Part shown: piece after piece, positions 38,627-49,549 of the stretch
How the letters are laid out: each line of letters opens with the position of its first letter
How positions within the stretch are numbered: position 1 is the first letter of the stretch
Assembly (NCBI RefSeq): GCF_010682105.1
Contig: NZ_JAAGWH010000052.1
Coordinates: forward strand, 42,390 to 106,389
Length of the DNA stretch: 64,000 bases
Origin: Modestobacter muralis
GTDB lineage: Bacteria; Actinomycetota; Actinomycetes; Mycobacteriales; Geodermatophilaceae
Reading direction: 5' to 3'
Translations under genes and position numbers: made by a program
Notes under the pieces: model-generated
Database searches by the model: none
What the model was told of the DNA's origin: nothing
What the model saw: only the letters and a program-made list of their open reading frames with translations

Positions 38627-39496
38627 GTGGCAGCGACGACTCTCGACGGCAAGGCGACCGCGGCGGCGATCCGGGGCGAGCTCACCGAGCGGGTGGCCGC
38701 CCTGGCCGCGATGGGACGGCGCCCCGGGCTGGGCACCCTGCTGGTCGGCGACGACCCGGGCAGCCGCTGGTACGTCAACGCCAAGCACTCCGACTGCGCG
38801 CAGGTCGGCATCGCCAGCATCCAGCGCGAGCTGCCCGCCACCGCCAGCCTCGAGGAGGTCCTGGCCGTCGTCGACGAGCTGAACGCCGACCCGGCCTGCA
38901 CCGGCTACATCGTCCAGCTCCCGCTGCCCGAGGGGATCGACGACAGCGCCGTCCTGGAGCGGATCGACCCGGCCAAGGACGCCGACGGGCTGCACCCGGT
39001 GAACCTGGGCCGGCTGGTGCTCGGGGTCCCCGGTGCGCTGCCCTGCACCCCCGTCGGCATCGTCGAGCTGCTGCGCCGCTACGACGTCCCGCTGGCCGGC
39101 GCCGAGGTCGTGGTCGTCGGCCGCGGCATCACCGTGGGCCGCCCGCTGGGCCTGCTGCTCACCCGGCGCACCGAGAACGCCACCGTGACCCTCTGCCACA
39201 CCGGCACCCGCGACCTGGCGGCGCACACCCGCACCGCCGACGTCATCGTGGCCGCGGCCGGGGTGCCCGACCTGATCACCGCCGACATGGTCAAGCCCGG
39301 TGCCGCCGTCCTGGACGTCGGCGTCAGCCGGGTCGACGGCAAGATCGCCGGGGACGTCGCCGCCGACGTGCGCGAGGTGGCCGGCCACGTGGCCCCCAAC
39401 CCCGGCGGTGTCGGCCCGATGACCCGGGCGATGCTGCTGGCCAACGTCGTCCTGGCCGCGGAGCAGGCGGCCGGGGCCCAGGTGCTCTCGGCATGA
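38627..39496 (+). CDS. folD: Methylenetetrahydrofolate dehydrogenase / methenyl-THF cyclohydrolase
   Basis: A 289-residue bifunctional enzyme of one-carbon metabolism. Seen are [16 protein letters not shown] at the N-terminus, [14 protein letters not shown] with the catalytic Tyr/Lys area, [43 protein letters not shown] (NADP site) and [18 protein letters not shown]. An upstream in-frame GTG at 38600 is possible, but GTG 38627 gives the family N-terminus and follows CAGACT by seven bases. DUF3017 follows, as is common in actinobacteria. Confidence 0.94.
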   Translation: MAATTLDGKATAAAIRGELTERVAALAAMGRRPGLGTLLVGDDPGSRWYVNAKHSDCAQVGIASIQRELPATASLEEVLAVVDELNADPACTGYIVQLPLPEGIDDSAVLERIDPAKDADGLHPVNLGRLVLGVPGALPCTPVGIVELLRRYDVPLAGAEVVVVGRGITVGRPLGLLLTRRTENATVTLCHTGTRDLAAHTRTADVIVAAAGVPDLITADMVKPGAAVLDVGVSRVDGKIAGDVAADVREVAGHVAPNPGGVGPMTRAMLLANVVLAAEQAAGAQVLSA

Positions 39497-39509
39497 CGGC
39501 CCTGTCGGC

Positions 39510-39839
39510 ATGACCCGCCCCCGGCCCGCGACCCGCCCCGGCGCCCGGCCGCCGCTGTACCTGCGGCGCCCGCTGCTGGCCGGGTTCCTGCGGCAGTGGC
39601 CGTTGCTGGCCTGCATCGTGGTGGTGGCCGCCGGGCTGCTGCTGGTCGCCGCCGAGCGGTGGCGCGCCGGGCTGGTCCTGATGGGCCTGGCGCTGGTGCT
39701 GGCCGGGCTGTTCCGGCTGCTGCTGCCGGTCCGCCGGATCGGCTTCCTCGCCGTCCGCAGCCGGCCCGCCGACATCGCCCTGATGCTGGGCGCGGGCGCC
39801 GTCCTGGTCCTCAGCGTGCTGACCATCCCGCGCACCTGA
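39510..39839 (+). CDS. DUF3017 family membrane protein
   Basis: A 109-residue protein with three hydrophobic segments (about 30-47 LLACIVVVAAGLLLVAAE, 52-70 AGLVLMGLALVLAGLFRLL, 88-105 IALMLGAGAVLVLSVLTI). The pattern RPADIALMLGAGAVLV near the end and the place directly after folD match DUF3017. Function unknown. It begins 13 bases after the folD stop and may share its transcript. Confidence 0.82.
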   Translation: MTRPRPATRPGARPPLYLRRPLLAGFLRQWPLLACIVVVAAGLLLVAAERWRAGLVLMGLALVLAGLFRLLLPVRRIGFLAVRSRPADIALMLGAGAVLVLSVLTIPRT

Positions 39840-39873
39840 CCGGGCCGCATGGCCCCCCGACCGTGCTCGGGGC

Positions 39874-39879
39874 TAGGTT
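39874..39879 (+). promoter_or_regulatory. Candidate -10 hexamer for leaderless mdh
   Basis: TAGGTT lies seven bases before the mdh ATG, which has no Shine-Dalgarno sequence. Confidence 0.45.
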
Positions 39880-39886
39880 GACGGGC

Positions 39887-40840
39887 ATGGCGGATCGGGC
39901 CCGGAACGGCAAGGTGACCGTCGTCGGTGCCGGTTTCTACGGCTCGACGACCGCACTGCGGCTGGCTGAGTACGACGTGTTCGACACGGTCGTGCTCACC
40001 GACATCGTCGAGGGCCGCCCCGAGGGGCTGGCGCTGGACATCAACCAGTCGCGCGCGATCGAGGGCTTCGGCACCCGGGTCGTGGGCGTCGGCGGCGGCT
40101 CCTACGCCGGCACCGAGGACTCCGACGTCGTCGTCGTGACCGCCGGCCTGCCGCGCAAGCCCGGCATGAGCCGGATGGACCTCCTCGAGACCAACGCCGG
40201 GATCGTGCGCTCGGTCGCGGAGGCCATCGCCCGTACCTCGCCCGACGCCGTGGTCATCGTGGTCTCCAACCCGCTGGACGAGATGACCGCGCTGGCCCAG
40301 CTGGCCACCGGTTTCCCGCACGCCCGGGTGATGGGCCAGGCCGGGATGCTCGACACCGCCCGGTTCACGAACAACGTGGCCGAGGAGCTCGGCGTCCCGG
40401 TCGCCTCGGTGCGCACCCTGACGCTGGGCTCGCACGGCGACACGATGGTCCCCGTCCCCTCGCGCTGCACCGTCGACGGCCGCCCGCTGGCCGACGTGCT
40501 GCCCCCTGACCGGATCGCGCACCTGGTGGAGCGCACCCGCAACGGCGGCGCCGAGGTGGTCGCGCTGCTGAAGACCGGTTCGGCCTACTTCGCCCCCTCG
40601 GCCGCTGCTGCCCGCATGGCGCGCGCGGTCATCGAGGACTCCGGTGCGGTCATGCCGGTGTGCACGTGGGTCGACGGCGAGTACGGGATCTCCGGGGTCT
40701 ACCTGGGAGTCGAGGCCGAGATCGGCCGCGAGGGTGTCCGGAGGGTCGTCGAGGGCGACCTGTCCGACAGTGAGCTGGCAGGCCTGCGCGAGGCGGCGGA
40801 CGCCGTGCGCTCCAAGCAGGCCGACGTAGCCGACCTCTGA
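39887..40840 (+). CDS. mdh: Malate dehydrogenase, LDH-like type
   Basis: A 317-residue NAD-dependent enzyme that interconverts malate and oxaloacetate. The NAD loop reads [19 protein letters not shown]. The substrate-specificity loop has [12 protein letters not shown] with the arginines typical of malate rather than lactate dehydrogenase. VSNPLDEMT and the catalytic GSHGDTMVP (His near residue 183) follow. It belongs to the LDH-like group rather than the dimeric group common in actinobacteria such as Streptomyces. A composite palindrome follows the stop, then icd, another TCA enzyme. Confidence 0.93.
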   Translation: MADRARNGKVTVVGAGFYGSTTALRLAEYDVFDTVVLTDIVEGRPEGLALDINQSRAIEGFGTRVVGVGGGSYAGTEDSDVVVVTAGLPRKPGMSRMDLLETNAGIVRSVAEAIARTSPDAVVIVVSNPLDEMTALAQLATGFPHARVMGQAGMLDTARFTNNVAEELGVPVASVRTLTLGSHGDTMVPVPSRCTVDGRPLADVLPPDRIAHLVERTRNGGAEVVALLKTGSAYFAPSAAAARMARAVIEDSGAVMPVCTWVDGEYGISGVYLGVEAEIGREGVRRVVEGDLSDSELAGLREAADAVRSKQADVADL

Positions 40841-40841
40841 A

Positions 40842-40900
40842 GAAGGACCCCGCTGCCCCCCACCGCTCGCAGGCTCGCGGCGGGGCCCTGCAGCGGGGCC
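40842..40900 (+). repeat. Composite palindromic element after mdh
   Basis: The outer arms CCCCGCTGC and GCAGCGGGG pair perfectly; the inner CACCGCTCGCAGGCTCGCGG folds on itself. It begins one base after the mdh stop and differs from the purH copy at only three positions, about 3 kb apart. Confidence 0.75.
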
Positions 40901-40923
40901 ATACCAGCACAAAGGAGAACCGC

Positions 40924-42138
40924 GTGAGCAAGATCAAGGTCGAGGGCAAGGTCGTCGAGCTCGACGGCGACGAGATGACCCGGATCATCTGGCAGTTCAT
41001 CAAGGACCAGCTGATCCTCCCGTACCTCGACGTCGACCTCGAGTACTACGACCTGGGCATGGAGAACCGGGACGCCACCGACGACCAGGTCACCATCGAC
41101 GCGGCCAACGCCATCAAGAAGCACGGTGTGGGCGTCAAGTGCGCCACGATCACCCCGGACGAGGCGCGGGTCGAGGAGTTCGGCCTCAAGAAGATGTGGC
41201 GCTCCCCGAACGGGACGATCCGCAACATCCTCGGCGGCGTCATCTTCCGTGAGCCGATCATCATGCAGAACGTGCCGCGTCTGGTGCCGGGCTGGACCAA
41301 GCCGATCATCATCGGCCGCCACGCCTACGGCGACCAGTACCGCGCCACCGACTTCACGTTCCCGACCGCGGGCACGCTGAAGGTCGTCTTCACCCCCGAG
41401 GACGGCGGCGAGCCGATCGAGCGCGAGGTCTTCCAGGCCCCCGGTGCCGGTGTCTCGCTGTCCATGTACAACCTCGACGCGTCGATCTACGACTTCGCGC
41501 GGGCCTCGCTCAACTACGGCCTCAACCGCGGCTACCCGGTCTACCTGTCCACGAAGAACACGATCCTCAAGGCCTACGACGGCCGCTTCAAGGACATCTT
41601 CGAGGAGGTCTTCCAGGCCGAGTTCAAGGAGCGCTTCGACGCTGCCGGCATCACCTACGAGCACCGGCTGATCGACGACATGGTCGCCGCCTCGCTCAAG
41701 TGGGAGGGCGGCTACGTCTGGGCCTGCAAGAACTACGACGGTGACGTGCAGTCCGACACCGTGGCCCAGGGCTTCGGCTCGCTCGGCCTGATGACCTCCG
41801 TGCTGGCCACCCCGGACGGCAAGACCGTCGAGGCCGAGGCCGCCCACGGCACGGTCACCCGGCACTACCGCCAGCACCAGCAGGGCAAGGAGACCTCGAC
41901 GAACCCGATCGCGTCGATCTTCGCCTGGACCCGGGGCCTGGCCCACCGCGGCGTGCTCGACGGCACCCCCGAGGTCACCCGGTTCGCCGAGACCCTCGAG
42001 CGGGTCTGCATCGAGACCGTCGAGAGCGGCCAGATGACCAAGGACCTCGCCCTGCTGATCAGCAAGGACGCCCCGTGGCTGACCACCCAGGACTTCCTGG
42101 CGGCCATCGACAGCAACCTGCAGAAGGCCATGGCCTGA
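40924..42138 (+). CDS. icd: Isocitrate dehydrogenase (NADP), homodimeric eukaryotic-like type
   Basis: A 404-residue enzyme that makes 2-oxoglutarate and NADPH. It starts [19 protein letters not shown], with [28 protein letters not shown] (isocitrate-binding serine and asparagine), [14 protein letters not shown] and [20 protein letters not shown] (NADP specificity loop), all as in the eukaryotic-like clade. AAAGGAG lies about eight bases before the GTG. A perfect 17-bp hairpin follows. It corresponds to icd1 (Rv3339c). Confidence 0.96.
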   Translation: MSKIKVEGKVVELDGDEMTRIIWQFIKDQLILPYLDVDLEYYDLGMENRDATDDQVTIDAANAIKKHGVGVKCATITPDEARVEEFGLKKMWRSPNGTIRNILGGVIFREPIIMQNVPRLVPGWTKPIIIGRHAYGDQYRATDFTFPTAGTLKVVFTPEDGGEPIEREVFQAPGAGVSLSMYNLDASIYDFARASLNYGLNRGYPVYLSTKNTILKAYDGRFKDIFEEVFQAEFKERFDAAGITYEHRLIDDMVAASLKWEGGYVWACKNYDGDVQSDTVAQGFGSLGLMTSVLATPDGKTVEAEAAHGTVTRHYRQHQQGKETSTNPIASIFAWTRGLAHRGVLDGTPEVTRFAETLERVCIETVESGQMTKDLALLISKDAPWLTTQDFLAAIDSNLQKAMA

Positions 42139-42155
42139 CGACAGCGGCGTAGCAC

Positions 42156-42192
42156 GGACGGCCCCCTCACCCCTCGGGTGAGGGGGCCGTCC
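42156..42192 (+). terminator. Perfect terminator hairpin after icd
   Basis: GGACGGCCCCCTCACCC (42156-42172) and GGGTGAGGGGGCCGTCC (42176-42192) are perfect complements with a three-base loop, 17 bases after the stop. Confidence 0.85.
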
Positions 42193-42204
42193 CGCGTCCG
42201 GGTC

Positions 42205-42269
42205 GTGATCACCTCGGGCTGGTGGTGGCCACGGACGGCGGGTGACCGCCAGCAACCCGAGGTGATCAC
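42205..42269. repeat. Palindromic repeat, left copy flanking the second AbiEi/DUF559 gene
   Basis: The 28-base arms 42205-42232 and 42242-42269 match as inverted repeats at 24 of 28 positions around a nine-base loop. Both arms begin GTGATCACCTCGGG when read from outside. The right copy at 43195 shares the same words. It ends 53 bases before the gene's GTG and could serve as an operator, a REP-like element or part of the mobile boundary. Confidence 0.7.
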
Positions 42270-42321
42270 ACCTGTGGACGGCGCCAGCGCGGTGCCGGCG
42301 TCCTCGGGGAGGCTGCCGGTC

Positions 42322-43197
42322 GTGTCCCGGCCGCCCCACCGCCCCCAGGTGCTGCACGGGCGCGTGTTCCGCGGTTCGTGGGCCACGAACAGTGGGGTGC
42401 TCACCCGTGCCCAGCTGCGCAGCAGCGCCTGGCGCCGCATCCGGGAGGACGTCTACGCCGACGCCGCCGAGCCCGACACCCACCGCCTGCACGCCCGCGC
42501 CGTCAGCCTCGTCATGCCACCGGGTGCGGCGCTGGGGGGCCGCACGGCAGCCGTGCTCAGCGGCCTGCCGGACGCCGCCGGACCCGACGACCCGGTCGAG
42601 GTGGTGCTGCCGACCACCGTCCGGTGGGACCCGCCGGGCGTGTTCGTGCGAGCGGCCGAGCTGGACGGCGACGTCGTCGGGCTCGGCCCCTTCCTGCGCT
42701 GGACTGCGCCGGTGCGCACCGCGGTCGACCTCGCTCGCCGAGGGCCTGTGCCGGCGGCGGTCGTGCTCCTGGACCAGCTGGTCCAGGCGCGGGTCGTCGA
42801 GCTGGCCGCGGTGCGGGCAGCAGTCGCCGCGCTGCCCCGGTGTCGGGGGAGCCGGACCGCGCGGGAGGTCGTGGCCCGCGCCGACGGCTTGGCGCAGTCC
42901 CCGCAGGAGACCAGGGTGCGGTTGCTCCTGGCGGCCAGCGACCTGCCCGGTCCGGTCGCGCAGTTCGAGGTGCGGGACGCCGGGGCCTTCGTCGCGCGGG
43001 TGGACTTCGCGTGGCCCGCGCAGAAGGTCGCGCTGGAGTACGACGGGCTCTGGCACGCCGACCCAGCCCAGTTCCGGCGCGACCGCGAGCGCCTCAACCG
43101 GCTGACGGCCGCCGGCTGGCGCGTCGTCTTCGCCACCGCGGCCGACCTGCACCGCCCGGATCGGCTCCTCCGCCTGCTGCGTGCCGAGCTGCGGTGA
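42322..43197 (+). CDS. AbiEi/DUF559-type protein, second copy
   Basis: A 291-residue protein related in layout to the one at 12439. The N-terminus has a winged-helix-like segment (NSGVLTRAQLRSSAWRRIREDVYAD). The middle contains GRTAAVLSGLPDA and an adjacent TAPVRTAVDLAR. The C-terminus has RVDFAWPAQKVALEYDG, then RRDRERLNRLTAAGWRVVFATA, the DUF559/Vsr-like nuclease pattern with Asp, Glu and a basic residue. GTG 42322 has GGGAGG nine bases upstream. Its TGA stop is the first part of the right palindrome. No toxin partner is seen. Function is not established. Confidence 0.75.
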   Translation: MSRPPHRPQVLHGRVFRGSWATNSGVLTRAQLRSSAWRRIREDVYADAAEPDTHRLHARAVSLVMPPGAALGGRTAAVLSGLPDAAGPDDPVEVVLPTTVRWDPPGVFVRAAELDGDVVGLGPFLRWTAPVRTAVDLARRGPVPAAVVLLDQLVQARVVELAAVRAAVAALPRCRGSRTAREVVARADGLAQSPQETRVRLLLAASDLPGPVAQFEVRDAGAFVARVDFAWPAQKVALEYDGLWHADPAQFRRDRERLNRLTAAGWRVVFATAADLHRPDRLLRLLRAELR

Positions 43198-43257
43198 TCA
43201 GCACGGGCTGGCGGTGGTCATCGGCGGCGGATGACCGCCACCAGCCCGAGGTGATCA
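43195..43257. repeat. Palindromic repeat, right copy flanking the second AbiEi/DUF559 gene
   Basis: The arms 43195-43222 and 43230-43257 match as inverted repeats at 24 of 28 positions around a seven-base loop. The words CGGGCTGG, GGTCATC and TGATCA are shared with the left copy. The first three bases are the gene's stop codon, and it lies 12 bases from the facing CAP-domain gene's stop. Confidence 0.7.
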
Positions 43258-43269
43258 ACCCGAGGGGCG

Positions 43270-44055
43270 TCAGACGCCGAAGAGCTGGGTCCACCAGGGG
43301 CCGCCGGCGCCGGTGGCCAGGCCGAGGCCCATCGTGCGGTACGAGCAGTCCAGGACGTTCTGCCGGTGACCGGGACTGTCCAGCCACGCACGGACGACGG
43401 CATCGGCGTCGGGCTGGCCACGGGCGATGTTCTCCGCCCGCGCGTCGTCCACCCCCGCCTGCGCGGCGCGGTCGAACGGTGAGCGGCCCTCGGGGTCGGT
43501 GTGGGAGAAGAAGCCGCGGTCGCGCATGTCGGCGCTGTGCGCCCGGGCCACACCGGCGAGCCCGCCGTCCGCGGCCACGACGCCGCACCCGGCGTCCGCA
43601 CGCGCGGCGTTGACCAGCGCGAGCACCTGCCCCTCGGGTCCGGGCGCGGCCGGTGCCGGTGCCGGCGGAGGCGGCGGGGGCGGGGCCGGGGCCGGCGGCG
43701 GGGGAGGCGCGGGCGGGGTCGAGGTGGCCGGTGTCGGCGGGCGGCTGGTGCTCCGCGGCGTCGGGGTGCTGGAGGTCCGGGCGGCGGTGGTCACCGGCGC
43801 GGCCGAGCTGGACGGCGGCGGAGCGGAGGACGACGGCGGCGCAGCGGACGGCGGGACGGCGACCGACGACGGCGCGGGGGAGACCGCGGGCGACGACGTC
43901 GGCGAGGACGTGGGGGAGGCCGGCGCGGCGGCGGGGCGGGGGACCGCGTCGTCCCGGCTGGTCAGCAGGGCCCCCACCGCGACCGCGGCCACGGCGAGGG
44001 CGATCAGCACGGGCAGCCACACCCGCCGGGGGAGCGCGGTCAGCAGGGTGCGCAC
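43270..44055 (-). CDS. CAP/SCP-domain protein, membrane-anchored or secreted
   Basis: A 261-residue protein. The N-terminus has positive charges and one hydrophobic segment (VWLPVLIALAVAAVAVGALL, about 12-31), acting as anchor or signal. A long low-complexity Pro/Ala/Ser/Thr linker (about 38-138) follows. The C-terminal CAP domain has VLALVNAARADAGC, ARAHSADMRDRGFFSHTDPEG, ENIARGQPDADAVVRAWLDSPGHRQNVLD and MGLGLATG, the expected YkwD-type motif order. GTG 44055 has GAGGA seven bases upstream. Function of bacterial CAP proteins is largely unknown. Confidence 0.85.
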   Translation of the reverse strand: MRTLLTALPRRVWLPVLIALAVAAVAVGALLTSRDDAVPRPAAAPASPTSSPTSSPAVSPAPSSVAVPPSAAPPSSSAPPPSSSAAPVTTAARTSSTPTPRSTSRPPTPATSTPPAPPPPPAPAPPPPPPPAPAPAAPGPEGQVLALVNAARADAGCGVVAADGGLAGVARAHSADMRDRGFFSHTDPEGRSPFDRAAQAGVDDARAENIARGQPDADAVVRAWLDSPGHRQNVLDCSYRTMGLGLATGAGGPWWTQLFGV

Positions 44056-44249
44056 GGTGTCGTCCTCGCCTCGGGCAGGTCGGTACCGGGCGAGGCCAGG
44101 CGGCCGGCGGCCCCGGATGGGGGAGGCCGGGGAACACCCGGGCGGGTGCCCGCCGTTGGTGAGCGAGGACCGCGCATCGGCGCAGCCACTACCGTGGAGC
44201 GGCCGGGGACGTCCCCGGCACACCCCACCCTTGGAGGAGCACGCCGCTC

Positions 44250-45572
44250 GTGAGCGACGTCTGGCTCAACATCGTCATGGTCTTCGCCTTCGTGCTGATC
44301 GGCGGCGCCTTCTCCGGCGCCGAGATTGCCCTGGTGTCCCTCCGCGAGTCCCAGGTCCGCGCCCTGGCCGAGACCGGCCGGCGCGGGCAGGCGCTCAACA
44401 AGCTGTTGGGTGACCCGAACCAGTTCCTCGCCGCCGTCCAGGTCGGCGTCACGCTGGCCGGGTTCTTCTCGGCCGCGTTCGGTGCCAGCACGCTGTCGGG
44501 CCCGCTGGGCGAGTTCCTCATCGCCCGGGGCGTCGGCCCGGGCCTGGCCGAGCCGCTGGCCTTCGTGCTGGTCACGATCATGATCAGCTACCTGTCGCTG
44601 GTGGTCGGCGAGCTGACCCCCAAGCGGCTGGCCCTGCAGCGCGCCGAGGGCTTCTCGCTGGTCGTCGCCGCCCCGCTGAACGCGATCGCCAAGCTGTTCC
44701 GGCCCATCATCTGGTTCCTGTCCAGCTCGACCAACGTGCTCGTCCGGCTGCTGGGCGGGGACCCCGAGGCCAGTGGTGAGTCGATCAGCCAGGAGGAGCT
44801 GCGCGACCTGGTCGCCGCGCACGAGTCGCTGTCCAGCGACGAGCGCCGGCTGATCGACGAGGTCTTCCGCGCCGGCGACCGCGAGGTCCGCGAGGTGATG
44901 ACCCCGCGCACCGAGGTCCACTTCCTGGACGCCTCGATGACCGCCAGTCGCGCGGCCAGGCAGGTCGCGGACTCCAGCTGGTCGCGGTACCCGGTCGCCG
45001 GTCGCAGCGAGGACGACGTGGTGGGCTTCGTGCACGTGCGTGACCTGCTGCTGCCCACCCACGCCGCCGGGCGCGCGGCGACCGTCGGTGACCTCGCCCG
45101 GGAGGTCAAGCGGCTGCCGGGCACCGTCGGCGTGCTCACCGCCCTGTCGGGGATGCGCCGGGAGAACCAGCACTTCGCGATCGTGGTCGACGAGTACGGC
45201 GGCACCGACGGCATCGTCACCCTCGAGGACCTCATCGAGGAGGTCATCGGCGACATCTACGACGAGTACGACGACGACGTCACCACCGACAACGACGACC
45301 CCGCCGAGGGCCCGCACGAGGTCGACGGGCTGCTCAACCTCGACGACTTCGCCGAGGCGACCGGCGTCCAGCTGCCCGAGGGCCCCTACGAGACGGTGGC
45401 CGGGTTCGTGCTCGCCCAGCTCGGCCGGCTGCCCGTCCTCGGGGACGTCGCCACGGTCGAGGGCCGCACGCTCACCGTGCTGGAGCTCGACGGCCGGCGG
45501 ATCGCCCGCATCTCGGTCGGCGCGGCACCGCAGCCGGTGGACGAGACCACCGCCGAGGCCAGCGCCGGCTAG
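44250..45572 (+). CDS. CNNM/CorC-HlyC family membrane transporter
   Basis: A 440-residue protein. The N-terminal CNNM transmembrane domain (about 1-200) has FSGAEIALVSLRESQVRAL and VTLAGFFSAAFG, VGELTPKRLALQRAE. A CBS pair follows (about 220-335: VREVMTPRTEVHFLDASM and EYGGTDGIVTLEDLIEEVIGDIYDEYD). The C-terminal CorC_HlyC domain has VDGLLNLDDFAEATG and LGRLPVLGD. Members are linked to magnesium or cobalt transport. GGAGGAGCA lies before the GTG. Confidence 0.9.
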   Translation: MSDVWLNIVMVFAFVLIGGAFSGAEIALVSLRESQVRALAETGRRGQALNKLLGDPNQFLAAVQVGVTLAGFFSAAFGASTLSGPLGEFLIARGVGPGLAEPLAFVLVTIMISYLSLVVGELTPKRLALQRAEGFSLVVAAPLNAIAKLFRPIIWFLSSSTNVLVRLLGGDPEASGESISQEELRDLVAAHESLSSDERRLIDEVFRAGDREVREVMTPRTEVHFLDASMTASRAARQVADSSWSRYPVAGRSEDDVVGFVHVRDLLLPTHAAGRAATVGDLAREVKRLPGTVGVLTALSGMRRENQHFAIVVDEYGGTDGIVTLEDLIEEVIGDIYDEYDDDVTTDNDDPAEGPHEVDGLLNLDDFAEATGVQLPEGPYETVAGFVLAQLGRLPVLGDVATVEGRTLTVLELDGRRIARISVGAAPQPVDETTAEASAG

Positions 45573-45615
45573 GCCGCCGCCCGGGCACGGCCCGGGCGGC
45601 TGAGGGACCTTCGCA

Positions 45616-45647
45616 GGGCCCCGCCGCGCGTGCGCGTGACGGGGCCC
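45616..45647 (+). terminator. Hairpin after the CNNM transporter gene
   Basis: GGGCCCCG (45616-45623) pairs with CGGGGCCC (45640-45647), with CGCGCGTGCGCG as a second inner stem. It lies 44 bases after the stop and directly before a composite palindrome. Confidence 0.65.
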
Positions 45648-45652
45648 GAGAC

Positions 45653-45711
45653 GAAGGACCCCCCCGCCCCCCACCACTCGCAGGCTCGCGGCGGGCCCCT
45701 GCGACAGGGCC
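45653..45711 (+). repeat. Composite palindromic element between the CNNM gene and galE
   Basis: GAAGGACCCC, CCCCACCACTCGCAGGCTCG, CGGCGGGCCCCTGCGACAGG, GCC. The inner words match the mdh and deoA copies, but the outer arms CCCCCCCGC/GCGACAGGG pair imperfectly. It ends one base before the stop of the facing galE. Confidence 0.65.
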
Positions 45712-45712
45712 G

Positions 45713-46666
45713 TCAGCGGGACTGCGTGAACGCCCAGGCGTCGGAGACGATCTCGGTCAGGTCGGTGTGCACCGGGGCCCAGCCGAGGTCGCTGTGGATC
45801 TTCGCCGAGCTGGCCACCAGTCGCGCGGGGTCGCCGGCCCGGCGGTCGCCCACGACCACCGGCAGCTCGTGCCCGGTGACGGTGCGGACGGCGTCGACCA
45901 TCTCCTGCACCGAGAACCCGGTGCCGCTGCCCAGGTTGTAGATGCGGTGCTCACCGGCCGCCGGGGCCGGCAGCGCCAGCAGGTGCGCTGCGGCGAGGTC
46001 CACGACGTGCACGTAGTCGCGGATGCAGGTGCCGTCGGGCGTCGGGTAGTCCGAGCCGTAGACGGTCAGCGACTCCCGGGTGCCCGCGGCGACCTGCAGG
46101 GCGATCGGGATCAGGTGGGTCTCGGTGGCGTGCCGCTCGCCGACGCCGTAGGCCGCGCCGCCGACGTTGAAGTAGCGCAGGCTCACCGCGGCGAAGCCGT
46201 ACGCGGTCGCGTAGGAGGTCAGCATCGCGTCGACGGCGAGCTTGCTGGCCCCGTAGGTGTTGGTCGGCCGGGTCGGCGCCGTCTCCAGGATCGGCACCTC
46301 CTCGGGCTCGCCGTAGGCGGCGGCGGTGGAGGAGAAGACGATCCGCCGGCAGTCGGCGGCGCGCATGGCCTCCAGCAGCGCCAGCGAGCCCCCGACGTTG
46401 TTCTCCCAGTACAGCTCCGGGGCGACCTGGCTCTCCCCGACGAGGCTCTTGGCCGCGAAGTGCAGCACCGCCTCGGGCCGGACGTCGGCCAGCACGGGTG
46501 CGGAGTCGTGCAGGGAGGCCTGCACGAGGCGGGCACCGTCGGGGACGGCGTCCTCGTGTCCGGTCGACAGGTCGTCGAGCACGGTGACCTCGTGGCCGGA
46601 CTCCAGCAGGGCAGCGGTGACTACGCTGCCGATGTACCCGGCTCCGCCGGTGACGAGAACGCGCAT
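45713..46666 (-). CDS. galE: UDP-glucose 4-epimerase
   Basis: A 317-residue short-chain dehydrogenase/reductase that interconverts UDP-glucose and UDP-galactose. The NAD loop is [12 protein letters not shown], the catalytic Thr/Ser segment is [10 protein letters not shown], and the YGASK motif (Tyr near 137, Lys near 141) and [12 protein letters not shown] follow. The ATG lies six bases from a TAGGCT hexamer on the minus strand, so it may be leaderless. It is divergent from the aminotransferase gene with 60 bases between. Confidence 0.93.
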   Translation of the reverse strand: MRVLVTGGAGYIGSVVTAALLESGHEVTVLDDLSTGHEDAVPDGARLVQASLHDSAPVLADVRPEAVLHFAAKSLVGESQVAPELYWENNVGGSLALLEAMRAADCRRIVFSSTAAAYGEPEEVPILETAPTRPTNTYGASKLAVDAMLTSYATAYGFAAVSLRYFNVGGAAYGVGERHATETHLIPIALQVAAGTRESLTVYGSDYPTPDGTCIRDYVHVVDLAAAHLLALPAPAAGEHRIYNLGSGTGFSVQEMVDAVRTVTGHELPVVVGDRRAGDPARLVASSAKIHSDLGWAPVHTDLTEIVSDAWAFTQSR

Positions 46667-46672
46667 GGTGCG

Positions 46673-46678
46673 AGCCTA
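46673..46678 (-). promoter_or_regulatory. Candidate -10 hexamer for leaderless galE
   Basis: TAGGCT on the minus strand, six bases before the galE ATG. Confidence 0.45.
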
Positions 46679-46726
46679 GACAGCACCCCGCCCGGGATGC
46701 GGCCCACCGCGCTCAGGAGGAGCCCC

Positions 46727-47851
46727 GTGGTCAGCGCACGTCCCGCCGTGGCCGCGATGCCGGCCTACCGGCCCGGCCGCAACGCCGCCGACCTGGCCCG
46801 CGAGATCGGCGTGCCCACGGCGGTGAAGCTGGCCAGCAACGAGCTGCCGTTCCCGCCGCTGCCCGCGGTCCTGGCCGCGATCGCCGCCACCGCGGCGGAG
46901 ACCACCCGGTACCCCGACAACGGCGCCGCGGTGCTCACCCGCGCACTGGCCGACCGCTACGACGTCGCCCCCCAGCAGCTGGCCCTGGGCTGCGGCGCGG
47001 TGACGGTCTGCCAGCAGCTCACCCAGGCCTTCGTCGACCCGGGCACGTCCATCGCCTTCGGGTGGCGCTCCTTCGAGATGTACCCGCTGCTCGCCCAGGT
47101 CGCCGGCGGGCGCACCCAGCAGGTGCCGCTCGTCCCGGGCACCCCGGGCGGGACCGCGGACACCTTCGACCTCACTGCCCTGGCCGCCGCGGTCGACGAG
47201 ACCACCCGGCTGGTGTTCGTCTGCAACCCCAACAACCCCACCGGGACGGCGGTGCGCCGCGCGGAGCTGGAGACGTTCCTGGACGCCGTCCCCGCCGACA
47301 CCCTGGTCGTGCTGGACGAGGCCTACCGCGAGTTCGTCACCGACCCGGGAGTGCCCGACGGCGTCGAGCTGATGCGCGGGCGGCCCAACGTCGCCGTGCT
47401 GCGCACCTTCTCCAAGGCGTGGGGTCTGGCGGGGCTCCGGGTGGGCTACCTGATCGCCGAGGACCCGGCCGTGGCCGACGCCGTCCGTCGGACGCTGGTG
47501 CCCTTCAGCGTCTCCAGCCTCGCCCAGGCCGCCGCGGTCGCCGCGCTGGCCAGCGAGGACGAGGTGCGCGAGCGGGTCGCCGCGGTCACCACCGAGCGCA
47601 CCCGGCTCACCGCCGCGCTGCGCGGGCGCGGCATCGGCGTCGCCGACAGCCAGGCGAACTTCGTCTGGCTGCCGCTGGGCGAGCGCACCGTGGAGGTCGC
47701 CGCGGCGCTGGAGGCCCGCGCGGTCATCACCCGCCCGTTCCCCGGCGAGGGGCTCCGGGTCACCGTGGGCAGCCCCGCCGAGGACGACGTCTTCCTCGGC
47801 GCGCTGGACGACGTCCTGACCAGCACCGCGGCCGGCGTCGCCGGAGCCTGA
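46727..47851 (+). CDS. Histidinol-phosphate / aromatic amino acid aminotransferase
   Basis: A 374-residue fold type I PLP aminotransferase close to HisC2/Pat. It has KLASNELPFPPLPAV, RYPDNGAAVLTRALA, FVCNPNNPTGTAV, LDEAYREFV, the PLP lysine in TFSKAWGLAGLRVGYLI near residue 230, and ANFVWLPLG, RPFPGEGLRVTVG at the C-terminus. GTG 46727 has AGGAGG six bases upstream. As the gene is not in a his operon and stands next to trpS, phenylalanine aminotransferase (Pat) is as likely as HisC. Confidence 0.88.
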   Translation: MVSARPAVAAMPAYRPGRNAADLAREIGVPTAVKLASNELPFPPLPAVLAAIAATAAETTRYPDNGAAVLTRALADRYDVAPQQLALGCGAVTVCQQLTQAFVDPGTSIAFGWRSFEMYPLLAQVAGGRTQQVPLVPGTPGGTADTFDLTALAAAVDETTRLVFVCNPNNPTGTAVRRAELETFLDAVPADTLVVLDEAYREFVTDPGVPDGVELMRGRPNVAVLRTFSKAWGLAGLRVGYLIAEDPAVADAVRRTLVPFSVSSLAQAAAVAALASEDEVRERVAAVTTERTRLTAALRGRGIGVADSQANFVWLPLGERTVEVAAALEARAVITRPFPGEGLRVTVGSPAEDDVFLGALDDVLTSTAAGVAGA

Positions 47852-49491
<1,640 letters not shown>

Positions 49492-49536
49492 CCCTCCCGG
49501 CGCCGTCCCGGCTGCGCGCGGGCGGGCACCACCGTC

Positions 49537-49542
49537 CAGACT
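49537..49542 (+). promoter_or_regulatory. Candidate -10 hexamer for the leaderless YihY gene
   Basis: CAGACT lies seven bases before GTG 49550, as in folD. Confidence 0.4.
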
Positions 49543-49549
49543 CGGCCCG

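Noticed and set aside
42205..43257. CRISPR array or insertion sequence around the second AbiEi/DUF559 gene
   Set aside because: Only two palindromic units exist, about 1 kb apart, with no regular spacers, and the gene between them is not a transposase.
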